Shown here one piece after another: positions 40,822 to 55,418 of a DNA stretch of 64,000 nt. This DNA is from Sabellastarte sp. h YS-2021. Taxonomy: Eukaryota > Annelida > Polychaeta > Sabellida > Sabellidae. Location of the stretch: the NCBI GenBank assembly GCA_964017235.1, contig OZ024939.1, positions 45,672,241 to 45,736,240 on the forward strand, read 5' to 3'. Both the position numbers and the translations under genes were made by a program. The notes under the pieces were generated by a model. That model worked only from the letters and a program-made list of their open reading frames with translations, had not been told where the DNA came from and ran no database searches. Position 1 is the stretch's first letter. Each line of letters starts with the position of its first letter.

Positions 40822-42057
40822 CTTCATTTCTAAACTGGTGGGATGTGTAGTTGCTAAACAGCTGGTTTATCATATTCATGTACATGGTTTGGATAACTCA
40901 ACCAGTCAGGTCACTCAATGGAGTCGGCTCTGCTTTCCATCAAAAATGATATTCATTTGTCACTATCTCAGGATGAAGCTACTGCCTTTGTACTTCTAGA
41001 TTTCTCTGGTGCCTTTGATACTATAGATCATTTCACTCCTCTCAGCTGACTGGTTCTCTTCTCGTTTGACAGAACGTTATCAGTCTGTTAAGTTTGGTTT
41101 TACTTTGTCAGATTTACAAAAAGTGCTGTTTGGCATTCCTCAGAGTTCTGATGATGTCAAAGAATGGATGTCAAGATGTCAAAGAATGGATGTCGGCTAG
41201 CAAACTCAAACTCAATCCTGATAAAACTGAGTTCATACTTTTTGGCTCCAAGAAACAGAGAGAATGGTTAAATGCATGTTTCCCAATAGGCATCTTGGGC
41301 AACCCTCTTCACCCCACCAAGTCAGTCAGGAACCTGGGTGTGTGGTTTAATTCTGATTTTACCTTCTCTAAACATGTCCAGAATGTTTGTAAAGGCTGCT
41401 TCATTCAATGGAGGGATTTTAGGAATATTTAGCAGTTCTTGACTGATGATGCCGGTTGCCAATGCTTTTGTCAGTAGCCTGTTGGACTACTGTAACTTAC
41501 TTTTCAGGAGTCTCTCCAAATTCAGTCTTCATAGATTACAGTCCATACAACACAGTGCAGCTAGAATTGTTACAAATGCGAGTAAATACACTCGGATAAC
41601 TCTGGTACTCCATTGACTCCCTATTCAGTTTTGCTCAAAGTTCAAATTGGTTACCCTTGTATACAAGTTTATTCATACTGGTTTCCCTATCCACATACTC
41701 CACCACTTACAATACTAGACGTAATCAGAGTGCTGCCAATTTCCTCAATGTACCAAAATTTCAACCTAAAATTCACAAGTCTACCAAACATTTTGGCTTC
41801 AGTTTGGCCTTTGATGCTCCCACTGTTTGGAATTCACTTCCTGAAGACATTCATGCATCACTCACTATTGCCTCTTTTAGAAAGAAGCTCAAAACCTATC
41901 TCTATGCAAAGGCATATCCTCCTTAGCTCATTTTTTCTTATGGCTTCTTCGTGGTGCTGACCTATTTCTGTCCCTGGACTTTGAACTTGAATATTGTTAT
42001 TGTGTTCCACTTCTCAGTGGAGATTAAGCACTATAAAAGTCGAATTAGAATTAGATA
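40822..42057 (+). pseudogene. CR1/L2-like LINE fragment #1 (unit 2)
   Basis: Copy of 11050-12285 with identical frames (41094-41432 and 41657-41926). Confidence 0.85.
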
Positions 42058-42311
42058 TCCCGATCCCTAGGCTAACCAGTTAACCGGTGCTGGGCTGGAA
42101 TGCTCATGTTTCCTCCTCTGAGGCTGGGAAATGGAGGAAAGAGATCTGCCTAAGGAGATTCTAGAGAAGTCAGTAAGAGTGAATGAAGGAAGAAAAGTGG
42201 ACCCGCACTTCTGATATCTGCTTAAAAGGACCTGAAGGTAAGATTAACTAAAAGGATTAACATTTCAAACATTACTATTGTAATATATAATGTACTACAG
42301 TACAAAACATT

Positions 42312-43152
42312 GGGCAGACAAGAGCTTAGTGGGTCATAATGTTTGACAGCAACCACAGGCCCAAGGTGATAAGGAATCAGCCCAAGCCACATCGTTTAGC
42401 TAAACTTGGTTGACATTATTGTGTGACATCATTGACAACGCCTAGAGACTCTGCTCTGAAAGTCCCCCTTGGGAAGTTCTTAGAAGCAGGGCATGAGCTT
42501 TGAACTGATACAAAGTCAGAGCACAGGATCACTGTTTGATTCAAGAAGCTTAAAAGAGCAATAACCTTCCAAATTGTTTTTGAATGAGACAAAAACAAGC
42601 TCCTTGTTGGCACTTTTTACTTTGCTCTTGTCAAGATAATAACTCAGGGCTCTTATTGGGCAGACATCTGTTCTCTTTGGCAGATTTGTTTAGAGTGAAA
42701 GCCAAGGCTAGAATAACCACTGGGCAGCACCCTCTAGTCCAAACTAGCTGGTTCTTGGCCAAGAAACTAGGTGAGGAATAAAGAGACACCTGGGATCATC
42801 ATTTCTGATGTTGAATGTTCTGATTTAAGCAGGCATGTATTTAACTTCTGTGCTTACCTAATCCTAGAAGGGGAAAACGGCTTTCAATGTCATTTAGAGA
42901 AGCACTTTTGAGTAGTTCAAACAGAGGATTTCTCAGCTGAGGTAACACTTGGGAAAAGTTTAAAGTTGGGATATCCCATACAACACTTTTGATATCTGTA
43001 TTGAAGCGATCTAACAGTCTATTAAGATTCTCATCTTGACTGATATTGATGAGGGAATCACAATCTTGTCCACAACACTTACATGTAACCATAAAAAGTA
43101 CTAGGCAGCAGGTTTCATCTCTCTCTGGCATGCGGCGATCTCTCTCTGGCAC
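42312..43152 (-). pseudogene. DIRS tyrosine recombinase C-terminal part (unit 2)
   Basis: As 12540-13380, same breaks. Confidence 0.75.
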
Positions 43153-43156
43153 GCGG

Positions 43157-44372
43157 CGAACCTACGGCTCTAGTTCTTCTTGATTTATCAGCCGCGTTTG
43201 ACACCATAGATCATAATATTCTCCTCAGTTACCTTAAATCCTGGTTTGGTCTTGGTGGAACTGTTCTAAAATGGTTTGCTTCCTACCTGAGTGATTGATG
43301 CCAGACCATCAAGATAGCAAAATTATCCGCCTTCATCCGCATATTAAATTTCACTTCTATGTGGATGACACATGGCTATACATCCCTCTCTCCCATAAGA
43401 ATGCCTCTGCTGCTCTTGCCAAGCTAAATGCCTGCCTTCATGATGTTCAACGATGGATGTCTCTTAGTAAACTGAAGCTCAACCCAGAAAAAACTGAATT
43501 TATTGTCTTTGGCTCTAAGGCTCAGCGTCAGAAGATTTCCTCCAATTTTCCTGTTAGTATTCTTGGTAGCCTTTTTCATCCGGTTGATTCGGTCAGAAAT
43601 CTAGATGTGTGGTTTGATGCAGCATTTTCCTTCTCTAAACATGTCAAGAGGACCTGTAATGTGTGCTTTCTTCAGATGTGCGACCTTCGTAGAATAAGAG
43701 AGTATCTTACTCCAGAAGTGGCAGTCCTTGCTGCAAATGCCCTGGTTAATAGTCGTCTAGACTACTGCAACTGTCTGTTTAGGGGTTTGTCATGTTTCAA
43801 TCTGCACAAATTGCAAAGTATTCAGAATACCCTTGCTCGTATTGTTACAAATCATAGAAAGTATGCTCATGTTACACCCATTCTGAAGCAACTCCACTGG
43901 GTGCCCATTAACTATAGATGTATGTTCAAAACTGCAACACTAGTTTATAAATTTTTACATAGTGGTTCTCCTTCCTATTTTCAACCATTCTTGTCACTCA
44001 GCAGTTGTTCCTACAGTACCAGGCCTAGTCACCCAGATCGTCAATACCTTACTGTTCCTCCTTTCCGCTGATCAGTCTTCAAGTCAGTCAACATTTTGAT
44101 CACAGCTTTGCCTTTGATGCTCCAAAGATCTGGAATGAACATCATGAGATGCGCAGTGCAGCATCAGTTGCCTCCTTCAGAAAGAAGCTTAAAACTTACC
44201 TGTTTGCAAAAGCATATCCCCCCATAGCCTCTCCTGTCACCCTGTGTCTCCTTGGTATAACCTGGCTATGTCCTCGGATTAATGTTAACTGCCTTGCTTT
44301 ATGTTTAGTTGCACCTTAAAGTCCGTCACTGATGGAGATTAAACGTTATAAAAGTCCACAATAGATTAGATT
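43157..44372 (+). pseudogene. CR1/L2-like LINE fragment #2 in DIRS recombinase (unit 2)
   Basis: As 13385-14600; 258-codon frame at 43295-44071 with YVDD at 43358-43369. Confidence 0.88.
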
Positions 44373-44607
44373 TCTGTCCTGAAAAAGGTGGTGAGAAAGT
44401 CCACTATTTGTATAACAGATCTTGAAGTACAACTGAGTAGATTGACACCATTTGACAAATATGGCCCACCTTGCCTTGCAGACTCCTGTGGTTGAACATC
44501 TTTGAGAAGCTTCAGTTCTTGCTGTACCTTGATCAGAGAAACATTGTTCCTTGGCAGCTGAAGCTTTAGGCATGAGGATTCAGATGGAGGAGGTCCCTGT
44601 GCAGACT
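44373..44607 (-). pseudogene. DIRS tyrosine recombinase N-terminal part (unit 2)
   Basis: As 14601-14835 ('KARWAIFVKWCQ'). Confidence 0.75.
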
Positions 44608-44624
44608 CCCATTGAATGGTTGAG

Positions 44625-45012
44625 TCAACAGATTAGGATGAGGGTATTTAGGACAACAACATTACCAGATCTCAGAACCAAGGTATGTTTGGCCAACCGA
44701 GAGCTATCAAGATTACAGTCACGCAATGGTGGTTTAATACCCACGCTCACCACACTGCTCAGAAGGGACACTGGAGAAATACATACAGATTCAGATCTTA
44801 ACATGAGGGCACCCACTGCCCAGGCTTTCTGGACTGAAACTGGGGATACAAATCGTGGCAGTTTGTTGTTGAACCTGTTGGTAAATAGATGCACTTGAGC
44901 TTTGCCTCCTTGCAAACTAAGCAAATACTTCTTAAAGGAATAACCGCTCAGTCTGAATGACCTAACCAAGTTTTGTTTGTCTGTGATCAATTTAGACATC
45001 CTGGAATGTGCT
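44625..45012 (-). pseudogene. DIRS RNase H / connection remnant (unit 2)
   Basis: As 14853-15240 ('RFNNKLPRFVSPV'). Confidence 0.75.
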
Positions 45013-47881
45013 TGAATCTAGTACATCAGCTTTCTCTAAGCACAATTTGAGATGAGTATAGAGAGACCTAGGGATAGGAATTTTCTTCTAGAGGGACTCC
45101 GACACATGCCAGTTTTTCTTTAGGTGCCACTGGATTGGGCCCATGTGTAGTTGACCACAAAGGCACTTCCTACTTTATGCATTAATAACTGACAATGTCG
45201 AAGTCCTGCTTTAGGGTCTAATTCTTACTTTTGCATGTTAACTACGCAGCCTAGATCCTGACAAAGGACTAGGAGAGATTGGGTTTCATGGTGACATGAT
45301 TCATGGTGACAGCTTTTACTAACCGGTCATCAAGGTACTCTTTGTACCTTGGCTTGAGCCACGAGTTTCAGTTCATTTATTATAATGGTGAACTCAATGG
45401 AAATTGTAACCAAGACCAAATAGAAGAGCTTTGAATGGGAAAGCCTGACAAGTTGTAGTGGAATCTGAGGATCTTTCTGGACCATGGTTTATAGGAATGT
45501 ATAATAAATCTCACAATAAAAGAGGTTACATTGAGAAGCCACAAAGTAAGACTTGTTTGGGGTGAACTGATATATATTTAGGTGGCACTGAAAGGTTTAA
45601 TGCAAAGACAGACTGAAAGTACCTGCTTCTCAGTGGCTGTTAGTAGACCTATGCGAAACATGAGCTGTGATACTGAACAAACTGGTCTTGATAGAGGGGA
45701 TTTATTTTAGAACAAAATTCTGTGGTCATTCTGAATCAAGCCAATCCTAGTAATAGATTATAATGATAACCCCTGAACTGAACCACTGTTGTTGACAAAT
45801 GGCTAGCATGGCCTGTGTGCCATGGTGTCAGACTTCCATTGTAGAGGCTCTAGTTAACCAGTCATCTGGTGGATTATTATACCCCTTGCCTGAGCCATGA
45901 GTTCCATCCATGTTACTGCTATGGGGAACTCTTGACATTGCAAACAGACCATAAGGGGGATCCTTAAATTGGAAGGTATGAATCTCAGCCACGTCCTTTA
46001 CCTATGACCAGCAAGGACACCCACTCTCACTTTTGCAGGAAAAGCCTTATAGACTCTGGGGTTTCCTTCTTGAAAGTCTTCGTGTTAAGATTCAGAAAGT
46101 TCAAATCCAAGATGGGCCTCTGTTTGCTGTTTGTTTTGGATGCAGATTAGTTTGTTGTAGAAAGCCAGGAAGGAGCGAAGCTTTACCCGCTCCGTTGCCT
46201 ATTTTTATAAGAGGGACTGCAATGCCTCCTGCATATGGTATTCCTAAAGAGATGACATAGCCACTCTTAAGAAGTAGTCTGATCAGAGGAGCTTTGATGA
46301 AAAGTAGGCTCTCTTTTAAAAATTAAATCACTCTTACAGTCCAACCCAACTTTGCACAGTACTTACTACATTTTTAGCAGGTTGTGCAGAAACAAGGTGA
46401 ATTACAAAACAAGAATCTTTTACAAACTTTGTTCTGTTCCTTCTCTCCTTGACCTCTGGAACCAATGGAGCTCCAGATTGGTCAGGGCTCTGACCGGCTC
46501 AAAGGGAAGATTTACTGACAGGAGAAGGCTTCTATTTGGCCAAAGATAATGTCAGTCAGGAGTTGTAGAGCATTACACATTTTATTTAAAAGTCATCAAT
46601 GTTGTCCAAATGCTTGTGAGAATTCTTGGTTTTGATAAAGTCTTTATGAAACAATTTCACACTACCTGGATCTTAGGTTCTTGGTTTTCTTATGTAAAGG
46701 TTGAATGAAACAACTGGCTGGTTGTAAATAGTGCTACATCGTCTTCATTCTCTTAGAATTTCTTTCAAATGGATGAATGAGGGCAAATTCAACCAGCTTT
46801 TGACGGCATAACAAACTGGTCAGTGTGAAATCCTCCTGACCCAGTGGAGCAAGTTTGATCAGCAGAGACTACTGTAAGGCTCATAGTCTCCTGTTAATTA
46901 GAAAGTCAGTCTTCCGGCAATATGTAGAAATATATCAGGCTGCAACTTTTTTTTGTTCAAGGCATTGGAGAAAACTGTAAATTCTTGGGTCTGCAATATC
47001 TGACCATCCATAAAAACTTGACTCTCTGAACTGTTTCCCTTTAAAACTGTTCCTCAGACAACAATTTATAAAGGTCTGATCTGCTTACTGTTCTGGAGTG
47101 GAAATAGCACCACCATTATCCTATTTAACTCCTACACCTGATGATTGTTCATAATCTCAGAACCATAATTACAAAATATGAAGTCTCTATTAAACTAGTC
47201 TTAGTCAACTGATTATGTCATTCTTTTCGCATCTCATTATTAACTTAGAGTTGTTGTTTTTTGAGAGAATAAATCTCTAATTAATATTGAGAATACTAAA
47301 ATGGCCTGTCTTTTAAAATTAAACACAGGGAGAGTTAGAATACACATACACAGCTAATATGTTATATTTTCACCCAAAGGAGCATTAAAGTCAGAATGGT
47401 TCCATAACCATAGGTCTCGTTATTATTTAATCCAGTGCTCTGAACCAAATCATAATTATATTTTATTCAGCCCAAAACTTAAGATATTAAGATATATTAA
47501 GACTTTGCACTAGTCTGGTTACTAATTAGACCTTGTCCCTATAGAAAGAATTTTCATTGAGATATCACAATTACATAAATTTTATTCCAAGTTAATAAAG
47601 TTATGCTGCTTGGCTCTTGAATTGTAAGCTATTTCTGATGAAGGAGTGAGGCTCCGAAAGCTTAAATAAATTTATTTATTTTATACGCTCTTTGTTTTTA
47701 CTTTGTTTACTATTTTATATACATAAATTTTAATATGGTGCACCTAACTCCCAATAAGGACAAAAAAATTCCTCCCAAAAGTGGGAGGTGGGCATTTTTG
47801 CACTTCAGTGCTTGAGGCCAGCACTTTCATACAGCCTTCTGGATGAGCTTGCTCAGTGATAATTGAAATAACCATTAACAT
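45013..47881 (-). pseudogene. DIRS RT region, decayed and duplicated (unit 2)
   Basis: As 15241-18110, with the two RT catalytic remnants at about 45325 and 45861. A 1-bp A-run difference near 45953 restores the +29771 offset; T to G at 47334. Confidence 0.6.
47584..47719 (+). mobile_element. Mini-PLE with 12-bp target duplication (unit 2)
   Basis: As 17813-17948; target duplications at 47572-47583 and 47720-47731 remain identical. Confidence 0.85.
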
Positions 47882-48140
47882 TATATTAGATTATAAGGCA
47901 GGCACACCACTCATACCCACTTTTTACTGGTTTTACTTTCTGTGAGAGGGTGAACTGTAGCCAGTACTGAGCTGGTAGGCTCAGGAAGACCAAATGACTC
48001 TCATATGCTCCCTTTGCATGAAAGAAAGAAAGAAAAGAAAAATATCGATCTTCTTCTGCAGCAATGGTCACCCATCCCTCTACTAACCATGGCCAATGTT
48101 GCTGATTAGGCCAGCACATTGTATGTTGCCTTGATTAAAA

Positions 48141-49691
48141 TATTAATTTGTCATAAGTGGCTGCCACTTAAAACATTTGCTGCGGATGGTAATGACGTAA
48201 AGAAAATCTGTCTGCTGTGCTTTTATATGTTAACACTTCCCTTTGTTGAGGTCTGTCCTGATGGTTTTCAACTGGCTGTGCATGTTCACTGGCACTTTTA
48301 GAAGACATCTATTGAAGCCGGCTGCCTGGTTGCAGTAAGTGGAGGCTTCACGAGCCGACTTCTCCCATCTTCTCAAATTGTCATGAGTAATCTGCCTGGA
48401 AGGAGGAGGTGTTGCAGCAATGCCTACAGCTCTGGCTATTCTACTATACGAGCTGTTAAGCTTTGAGGCATCTGTACTCCACGAGGTAACTCTGTCTCTG
48501 GTGGCAGAACCAGGCTTCTGGTTAGTGAACAGGCCATACCATTCCGACTGAGATTTGGGTGGTCATACAAACTGATCCCTCAATAATCCTCCTGCCTCAG
48601 AACTGCGTGAAGGGTAGCCTTCCACTAAGGTAACGTTTAATTTGGCCATCTTGTTGCAAAGCCACTCATCAGTCAGTAAATGGACAGACACTTTGCTACC
48701 TGGTTGAGATTTTGGACCTGCAAAAGGGTTCTTATCCCCTGTAGCCACTGTCGACTCTGTATCTGGAATGTGTGTCCAACCCATGTAGGACGTGATACCC
48801 CGTAAAGTTTCCCTGTAGGTTTGATCTTCAGATATTGTCTGGTCGGGGTCGGCAGGTGCATCTGGGTCCTGAACAGAGAGTTCACCCTCTTCTACAAAGA
48901 TGTCGACTGGTAGTCGGTCCGAGAAATCAGTATCAGAGTCTGTGTCCATAGATGATACACTCTGATCCCTTGCCCATGCTGAGATCGATTTGCTGGTAAC
49001 CTGATGTAAAGCAGGAGAGCCGGTGCCAGACAAATCTGAAGATCGGCTGGTGTTGGGTTGAGCGAAGTGAAGCGACTTGCTAGTAGACTGCTTCTTTGAA
49101 GAATGGTGGTTGGTACTAGGCAAGTCTGCAGTAGAAGAGCGTTTCTGTTTCACAATTGGGGCGATTTGCTGGTAGCCTGTATCTGTGGGGTTGACTGGCC
49201 GGTACCTGGCAAATCTGAGCTGGCTGGTTGGTCGGTTGAAGATCTAATGAATGGGGTAGAGGACTTGACGGCACCAACTGGTGGAGGGTGGGTCGGTGCA
49301 ACTTTGGGAGCCTGAAAGGTCGGCTCTGGTTGGTCAAGAGATTTGTTGAGAAGCAATGCCTCAAGTCAATAAAAAAGATCAGCCCACTTCTTATCCATTT
49401 CATCGATCCTGTCATCAGCTAAGGATCTGGAAGGTCTGGGTTTGACCAACTTATTGGGCTTATCTAAAGACTTGCTAGAATTAGACTTCTCTGAATTTGC
49501 TTTATTGTCCTTCTTCTTCCTGTCAGATCCAGAACTCGAACCAGGACAGCCCCCACTACTGTCACAGAGGACGGGTCAATGTGGGGGGAACTGTGTGAGT
49601 TCTTTTGTGGAGTGTCACTTTATTTTTTTAAGTCTGTAGCTTGGGGTGGATAACTGAAGACGTTCATCCTCCGTTAATATATTACAAGCTT
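48141..49691 (-). pseudogene. DIRS gag-like protein main part (unit 2)
   Basis: As 18370-19920; the 196-codon piece at 48563-49153 is unchanged. Confidence 0.75.
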
Positions 49692-52600
49692 TTTTTTAAT
49701 ATTTTTTATTCATATAAACAACATACATAGACAAATAGTAGTACAATACATACATTACAATTGAACATTACACTACATACAGTACAATACAATACAGTAG
49801 CTACATTACATTCTACATTATACTACATACATTACAAGAACAAACATGGCTACCAGATAAATTTTATTTGAAAGGGGGTTACTGCTAAATATTAAATAAA
49901 ATTTTTAAATTTTTAAAAAAATTTTTAAATAGTCTGGATTAGGTTTGCAATAAGCATCCATTTCCTTTTAAAACCTTTCTGTGGAGTCTGTTATGGCATG
50001 GAGGTAAGATTGTTCATCATACACACGCTTGATGTTAAGTTGTAATGCTTTAAAACTAAGGTAACTTTCTGTGGTAACACTCTCGCCTCCCACCTCTGAG
50101 GTGGGGGCCACGGTGGCAGAGTGGTAACACTCTCGCCTCCCACCTCTGAGGTCGGGGGTTCGATCCCCGTGACGGCCTTAAGTGGGAAAGCTGGTAGTTG
50201 CTTGCCGTTGGTCGGCAGTTTACAGTACACAACCCTAGCGAACTCTATGTACTGGTTTCCTCTGCCCTCCCAACTACCCGTCGTGATATGACCTGTACAG
50301 TGTTGAAAGCGACGTAAAACCCCAAATAAACAAACAAAAATTTAAAACTAAGTTTACGACCATCTTTTAGACATAGAAACAAATATTTTTTTGTAATAAG
50401 AATAATGGCATTTAAAGAGAATGGGATAGAGCCACGATCTTTAAGTCCGAGCAGTAGTGTTTTTTATCAATATTTAAAAATGAACCTGGTTCATTTTGAA
50501 TCCAATTTCTAAGTAAAATCCATATTTCAGTGGATATGCATTATAGTTTCGGGCATATTTTTGCACAGGCGGCAGTGATTATTTTCCGATTTTTTTATCT
50601 TATGCAGCAAGACTTTTGTTCCCAATATACTATGTATGATTCTATATTGTAGCCAGATTATATGGTTATCTACGATGGTTTTGAAGCATATTAAATGTAT
50701 ATTTTGCCATTCTTTGGGTTTTAAATTGATTTGAAGTAACTGTTCCCACTTTTTTGTGTGTAATGGACTATCTTGTTTTTTTTTATCTTAGCACATCATA
50801 GAAGTCTTTACAACCTTTTTTTGACTTATGTATTAATGATAGTGTTGCAGGCCATATGGGTTTTTCTGGTATTAAATTTTTACTGTTAGTACCCTGTGTT
50901 TTTATCAATTTTCTTAAACCTGACTGCAGCCTATAATAATCAATAAAATTAACACGATAATTTGTTCTCACTTCCTCTAGGGTAAGCATGTTGCCATCCC
51001 TATTGCATAGGTCTATTGGGTAGTTGATCCCCGCCTTATGACATTGTGGGAGGAAAAAAGTTTCATTTCAGATAATTGGATTATACCACAATGGACAAGT
51101 GAGACATAACTGAGCAGAGCCCATTTGATTATGCAGTACTGTTTTCCATATATACAGAATATCCGCCCAAAATTTGTTTGAAGTTTTGTCAATAATCCTT
51201 GCACAGTAAAGTGATCCCATATGTAATAGCTTCTCCAGTGATTTTATATTATATGTGCAAAGAAGCTGGTAACCAGAATTTGGATTTTGGATTATTCTTC
51301 TTAGCCATGTTAGTTTAAGGGCTGATATTTGTGTTTTGATGTCGAGCATTTTTAAACCCCCTCTGCTGTAGTCCAAGCACAAAGTATTTCTCTTTATTTT
51401 ATCTGGTTTTTTATCCCATATAAATTCAAAGAATAACTGTTCAATTTTCTTTATAAACTGATCACTGGGGTCCGGAATACATAGTGATAAATAGTTCAAT
51501 TTAGATATTATAAGGGATTTCAGGACGGCTATCTTTCCTATAGGTGTCAATAGGTGTCTTTGCCATTGTGAAAGTGATGATTTTATATTAATCATAATTG
51601 GTTCATAGTTTAGATTGGGAATTTGTCTCAGGTCCACTGTAAAATTGATACCGAGTAGTGAAAAATTGTCGCAGCCCCAACCTAGTTCTTTGTCCACTTT
51701 CAGTTTAACTTTGGAGCCTTTGTTTCTCCCAACCCAGGCTATTTGCGTTTTTTCTGTGTTAATCTTTAAACCAGAAATACTTCCAAAAATATCCAGTACA
51801 TTGAGTGTAGCTTGGAGGGAGTCTTCAGTACCATCTAATATAATAGTGGTATCGTCGGCAAACTGTGTGATCTTTATCTCTTTTTGACTAACAGTTATAC
51901 CTTTTCTTTTTTTCGTCCATTATCATAAGGTATAAAATTTGAGCACACAAGATAAATAGATATGGAGAAATTGGGTCTCCCTGTCTACATCCCCTTTCAA
52001 TATGGAAAGATTCCGAAAGAAATCAGCATTGATTGACTGAAGCTATTATGTTAGTGTTAAACAGTTTTATCTATTTTTTAAAGTTGCTTCCAAAGTTTAA
52101 ATATTCTAAGACTTGATAGATAAATGACCAGGACACAGAATCAAAGGCTTTTTCGAAGTCGACCAGCATTATCAAACCAGGAATATTTTCTTTTTCTGTG
52201 TAATGAAGAAGGTCATACACAACCGAACGTTTTCCCCTATATGACGTCCGCTTATGAATCCCGTTTGGGATTTAGAAACTAGTTTGTCCAATACTTTTTT
52301 GAGTCTATTTGCAAACGCAGAGGATAGGATTTTGTAGACACAAGATAAGAGAGAAATTGGTCTCCAATTTTTTAAATGTATCTTGGGTTTGTTTCCTTTA
52401 GGAATACAAGTAATTAGGCAGTGCCTTTGTTATAGGCACATTTGTATGCTTTTAAGATAAAATACTTAATTTTTTTCCAAAAGGTTTTAAAAAACTCAGT
52501 AAAACCATCAAACCATCAAAACCAAAAAGCAGTAAAATCATCTATTCCTGGACTTTTCCCATTTTTCATTTGCTTTAGTGCCTCGCTTATTTCTTCCATA

Positions 52601-53430
52601 GACAAGTCTTTTTCTAGGCTCCTAGTTTCGTCCTCAGTTAGTTTTACCGTATTCAGTTTATTTAAGATTTCATCTAGTTGTGGTTTGGAACCACTACTAG
52701 TTTGTGAAAAAAGGTTCTTATAAACATTTTTAACTTCTTTCAGAATATCTTTTTGGTTTGATATAAATTTGCCATTTTGTTTTTGTAATCGTTTTATTGT
52801 TTTGTCTATATAGCCCTTAGTTTCTAAGGATGTTAATAATTTAGATGGTTTTTCGCCATCTTTAAGCCAAGCTGCACGCGAGCGAACTCTAGATGCCTCA
52901 AGCTCCTTTGCGCGAAGGTTAACCAGAGTCTCCTTTTTACTAATCAGTTTGTTTATATTTCCTTCACTGCATGTGGCTTCTAGTTCGTCAATCTCTTTCT
53001 CTAAGGAGACCCTTAAAAGGCGTTCATCATTCCTGAGACGAGATGGAAATTTGATTGTTTCCCCTCTAATTTTCAAAAGCAAAGTTTCCAGGAATAAGTC
53101 ATCTGGGATAGTCATGTGTATATCTCTTTCGCTAATCTGATTTACTAGATTTGGATTGTAAACTAGCGCTGCATAGTTTTAATTTTTCTGAGTCTATCAA
53201 GTTGTTTACCATAATTAGGTATTCTTTATTTTCAAGTAGAGAACAATTTAGTTTCCATGTCCCTCTTCCTCTGTTGAAATTACACAATGTTATTTTTAGT
53301 TCTATTATCGAGTGATCCGATCTGTAGCCTGGTTTAATTATGCTGTTTTCAATATGATCACAAAGATGATCAGAACATAGGAAATAGTCTAGCCGTGACT
53401 GTTTGATTGGCGTCCTACGTCGCCATGTGT
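49692..53430 (-). mobile_element. L1/Tx1-like LINE in DIRS gag (unit 2)
   Basis: As 19921-23651, target duplication 'acaagctt' at 49684-49691 and 53431-53438. It has an 8-bp extra A/T repeat at about 49903-49920 and a Gly to Asp change at the RT 'GKSPGIDG' box (52516-53115 frame). Confidence 0.88.
50061..50340 (+). mobile_element. tRNA-derived SINE (unit 2)
   Basis: As 20282-20561; A box 50114-50124, B box 50158-50168, target duplication at 50049-50060 and 50341-50352. Confidence 0.9.
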
Positions 53431-53568
53431 ACAAGCTTGGCAATCACTCTTAGACACACAGGGATCAGGTCCCTTGCTTTTATCTCTGCACCTCGCACAA
53501 AAACTGTGTGTATCAAATCTGGCCATTAAGTGGCCACAACCACCATGTGTTTGTCCCGAAGAAGACAT
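53431..53568 (-). pseudogene. DIRS gag-like protein N-terminal start (unit 2)
   Basis: As 23652-23789, with the Cys-rich N-terminus. Confidence 0.75.
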
Positions 53569-55418
53569 AACTAGATCTAAGAGTTCTATGTACTAACACA
53601 AAGTGACACAAATAAAAGTTAAGCTCAAAAGTATAATATAATTTCCAAAAATATCTCACCAAATATAATTTGTCTGAATAGTGCATGGGCCAAATGAAAA
53701 AGATGCTATGACGTCATGCTGTCTAGACAGGAAGGAAGCGCAATGCGCCACCTGGCGAGTGCACAATGGGACTGACCAGCTTGTGAGGGCATTATGCACT
53801 CATACAAGACGACTTTTTCAGTCGTTTGGCGGGCCAGTCTGCGCCGACCGGATTAGCAATTGTCCTTTGGATAGGATGTATTAACGCAATAATATATCAA
53901 ATGCTGGTAGCTGTACACAAGGAAACGTGGGACCACGATGTTTCCAGCAATATTTTACAGATATATAATCCATATTTTACTGTCACGCATCTACAGTCTT
54001 CACTCAATATTAAATAAACTATCAAATGCCGGTAGTTGTACACAAGGAAATATAGGGCCACAATGAAGTTTCCAGCAATATTTTACAAATACATGTACTG
54101 TATATGATCCAGCAATATTTTACTTTGCAATTTACTGGAAATATTTCTCCCACCATGCAGTTCTGATTTACTCATGAATATTCATGAGTTTGTGTTAGCC
54201 CTTTACAAAATTTAGATATTTACTCTAAAAATGATACTCTAGAAATGACCGGCAATATTATTCTCTCCCACAGTCCAGAAAATAAAAATACTTACCAGTA
54301 TCTCTTGCTGCAATTTTGCACCACCAATCCACAATGAGGCTGAGGCGGGAAACAAGGAATTCTGGGAAGGTGGATTTTAAACTAGGCAATTTTAAGGATT
54401 GAAAAAATGTATATGTTTAATAAAAAATTAAAAAGACAAAATAAAAAACCCAAATTTTCTATAAAAATTCTTGATAATTTTAAAAACCATGCTGAAAACT
54501 CTTGATATATGGGCTGTTATTGAAGATAGAGATAAAAAACAAAATGTATATGAATAGTTTGTATCTAAGAACTGATAAATATACAACTAATTTTTCAAAA
54601 GGTAATAAATAACCTTAAACATACAAAATAATTTCAACTGTACATGATATAAAGTTAGTATTGATAGATAAGTCCAGTAATAAAAAAAATTAACCAAAAT
54701 TGCCTTTTCTTTGGCACTGTAAAATTGATGTGACTTTTCATGTACACAATTTTATATATATATATATATTTGCGAGGTATCTTTACTTGCAGTTCTTGAA
54801 ATATAATATGTACATCAGAACTATAAACAAAAGCTATGAGATTTCTTCCTTTTATGCCACTGACACCATTTCTTTTCACAACACATATGTATTGCTAAGG
54901 CACTAAAGGCAATCTGTATTCATGTCCACATGTTAAGAAGTCTGTTTAATATATTAGATACAATATCCATAATATATCAGAATGTACTGATAAGGAAACA
55001 TGGAAAAGTTTGTTTTATGTATTCTTGGTTTATTTATTCCCTCCCAGAAATGTACCCACTTAAAGGTCACATATAATACTTTCAACATGTGGAAAAAAAA
55101 TTTTTATATTATGTACCAGTTAAAATTAAATCATATGGCACAGTTATTCTTTTATAACCCTGAGAAAAACTGCTTTGAAAAGCATATTTTTCTGTTAAAT
55201 TTTCTATCGGCTACATTTCCTGATTTGTGACAAGAAACAGATGTGACGTGGAACTACACACCATTCATCCATGTGTATTTACATTTACAAAACAGTGTAT
55301 TTCTACATATTTTTGCTTCCAATCTGTGCAGTTTTCTATTTAGCTTTGCTGAAGACTGTAGTTTCTTTTTAATTAGTGAAAACTTTCAGTTTTCAGAATT
55401 AAGTTTTACTCTATATAA
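53569..55418. other. Spacer without genes (unit 2)
   Basis: Copy of 23790-25639, with the 20-bp palindrome at 54170-54189 and a C to A change near 54466. Confidence 0.5.

Larger units (their letters stand above)
42312..53929 (-). mobile_element. DIRS-type retrotransposon with nested insertions (unit 2)
   Basis: Copy of 12540-24150. Every nested insertion and target duplication is at the same place, so all insertions predate the array. Confidence 0.85.
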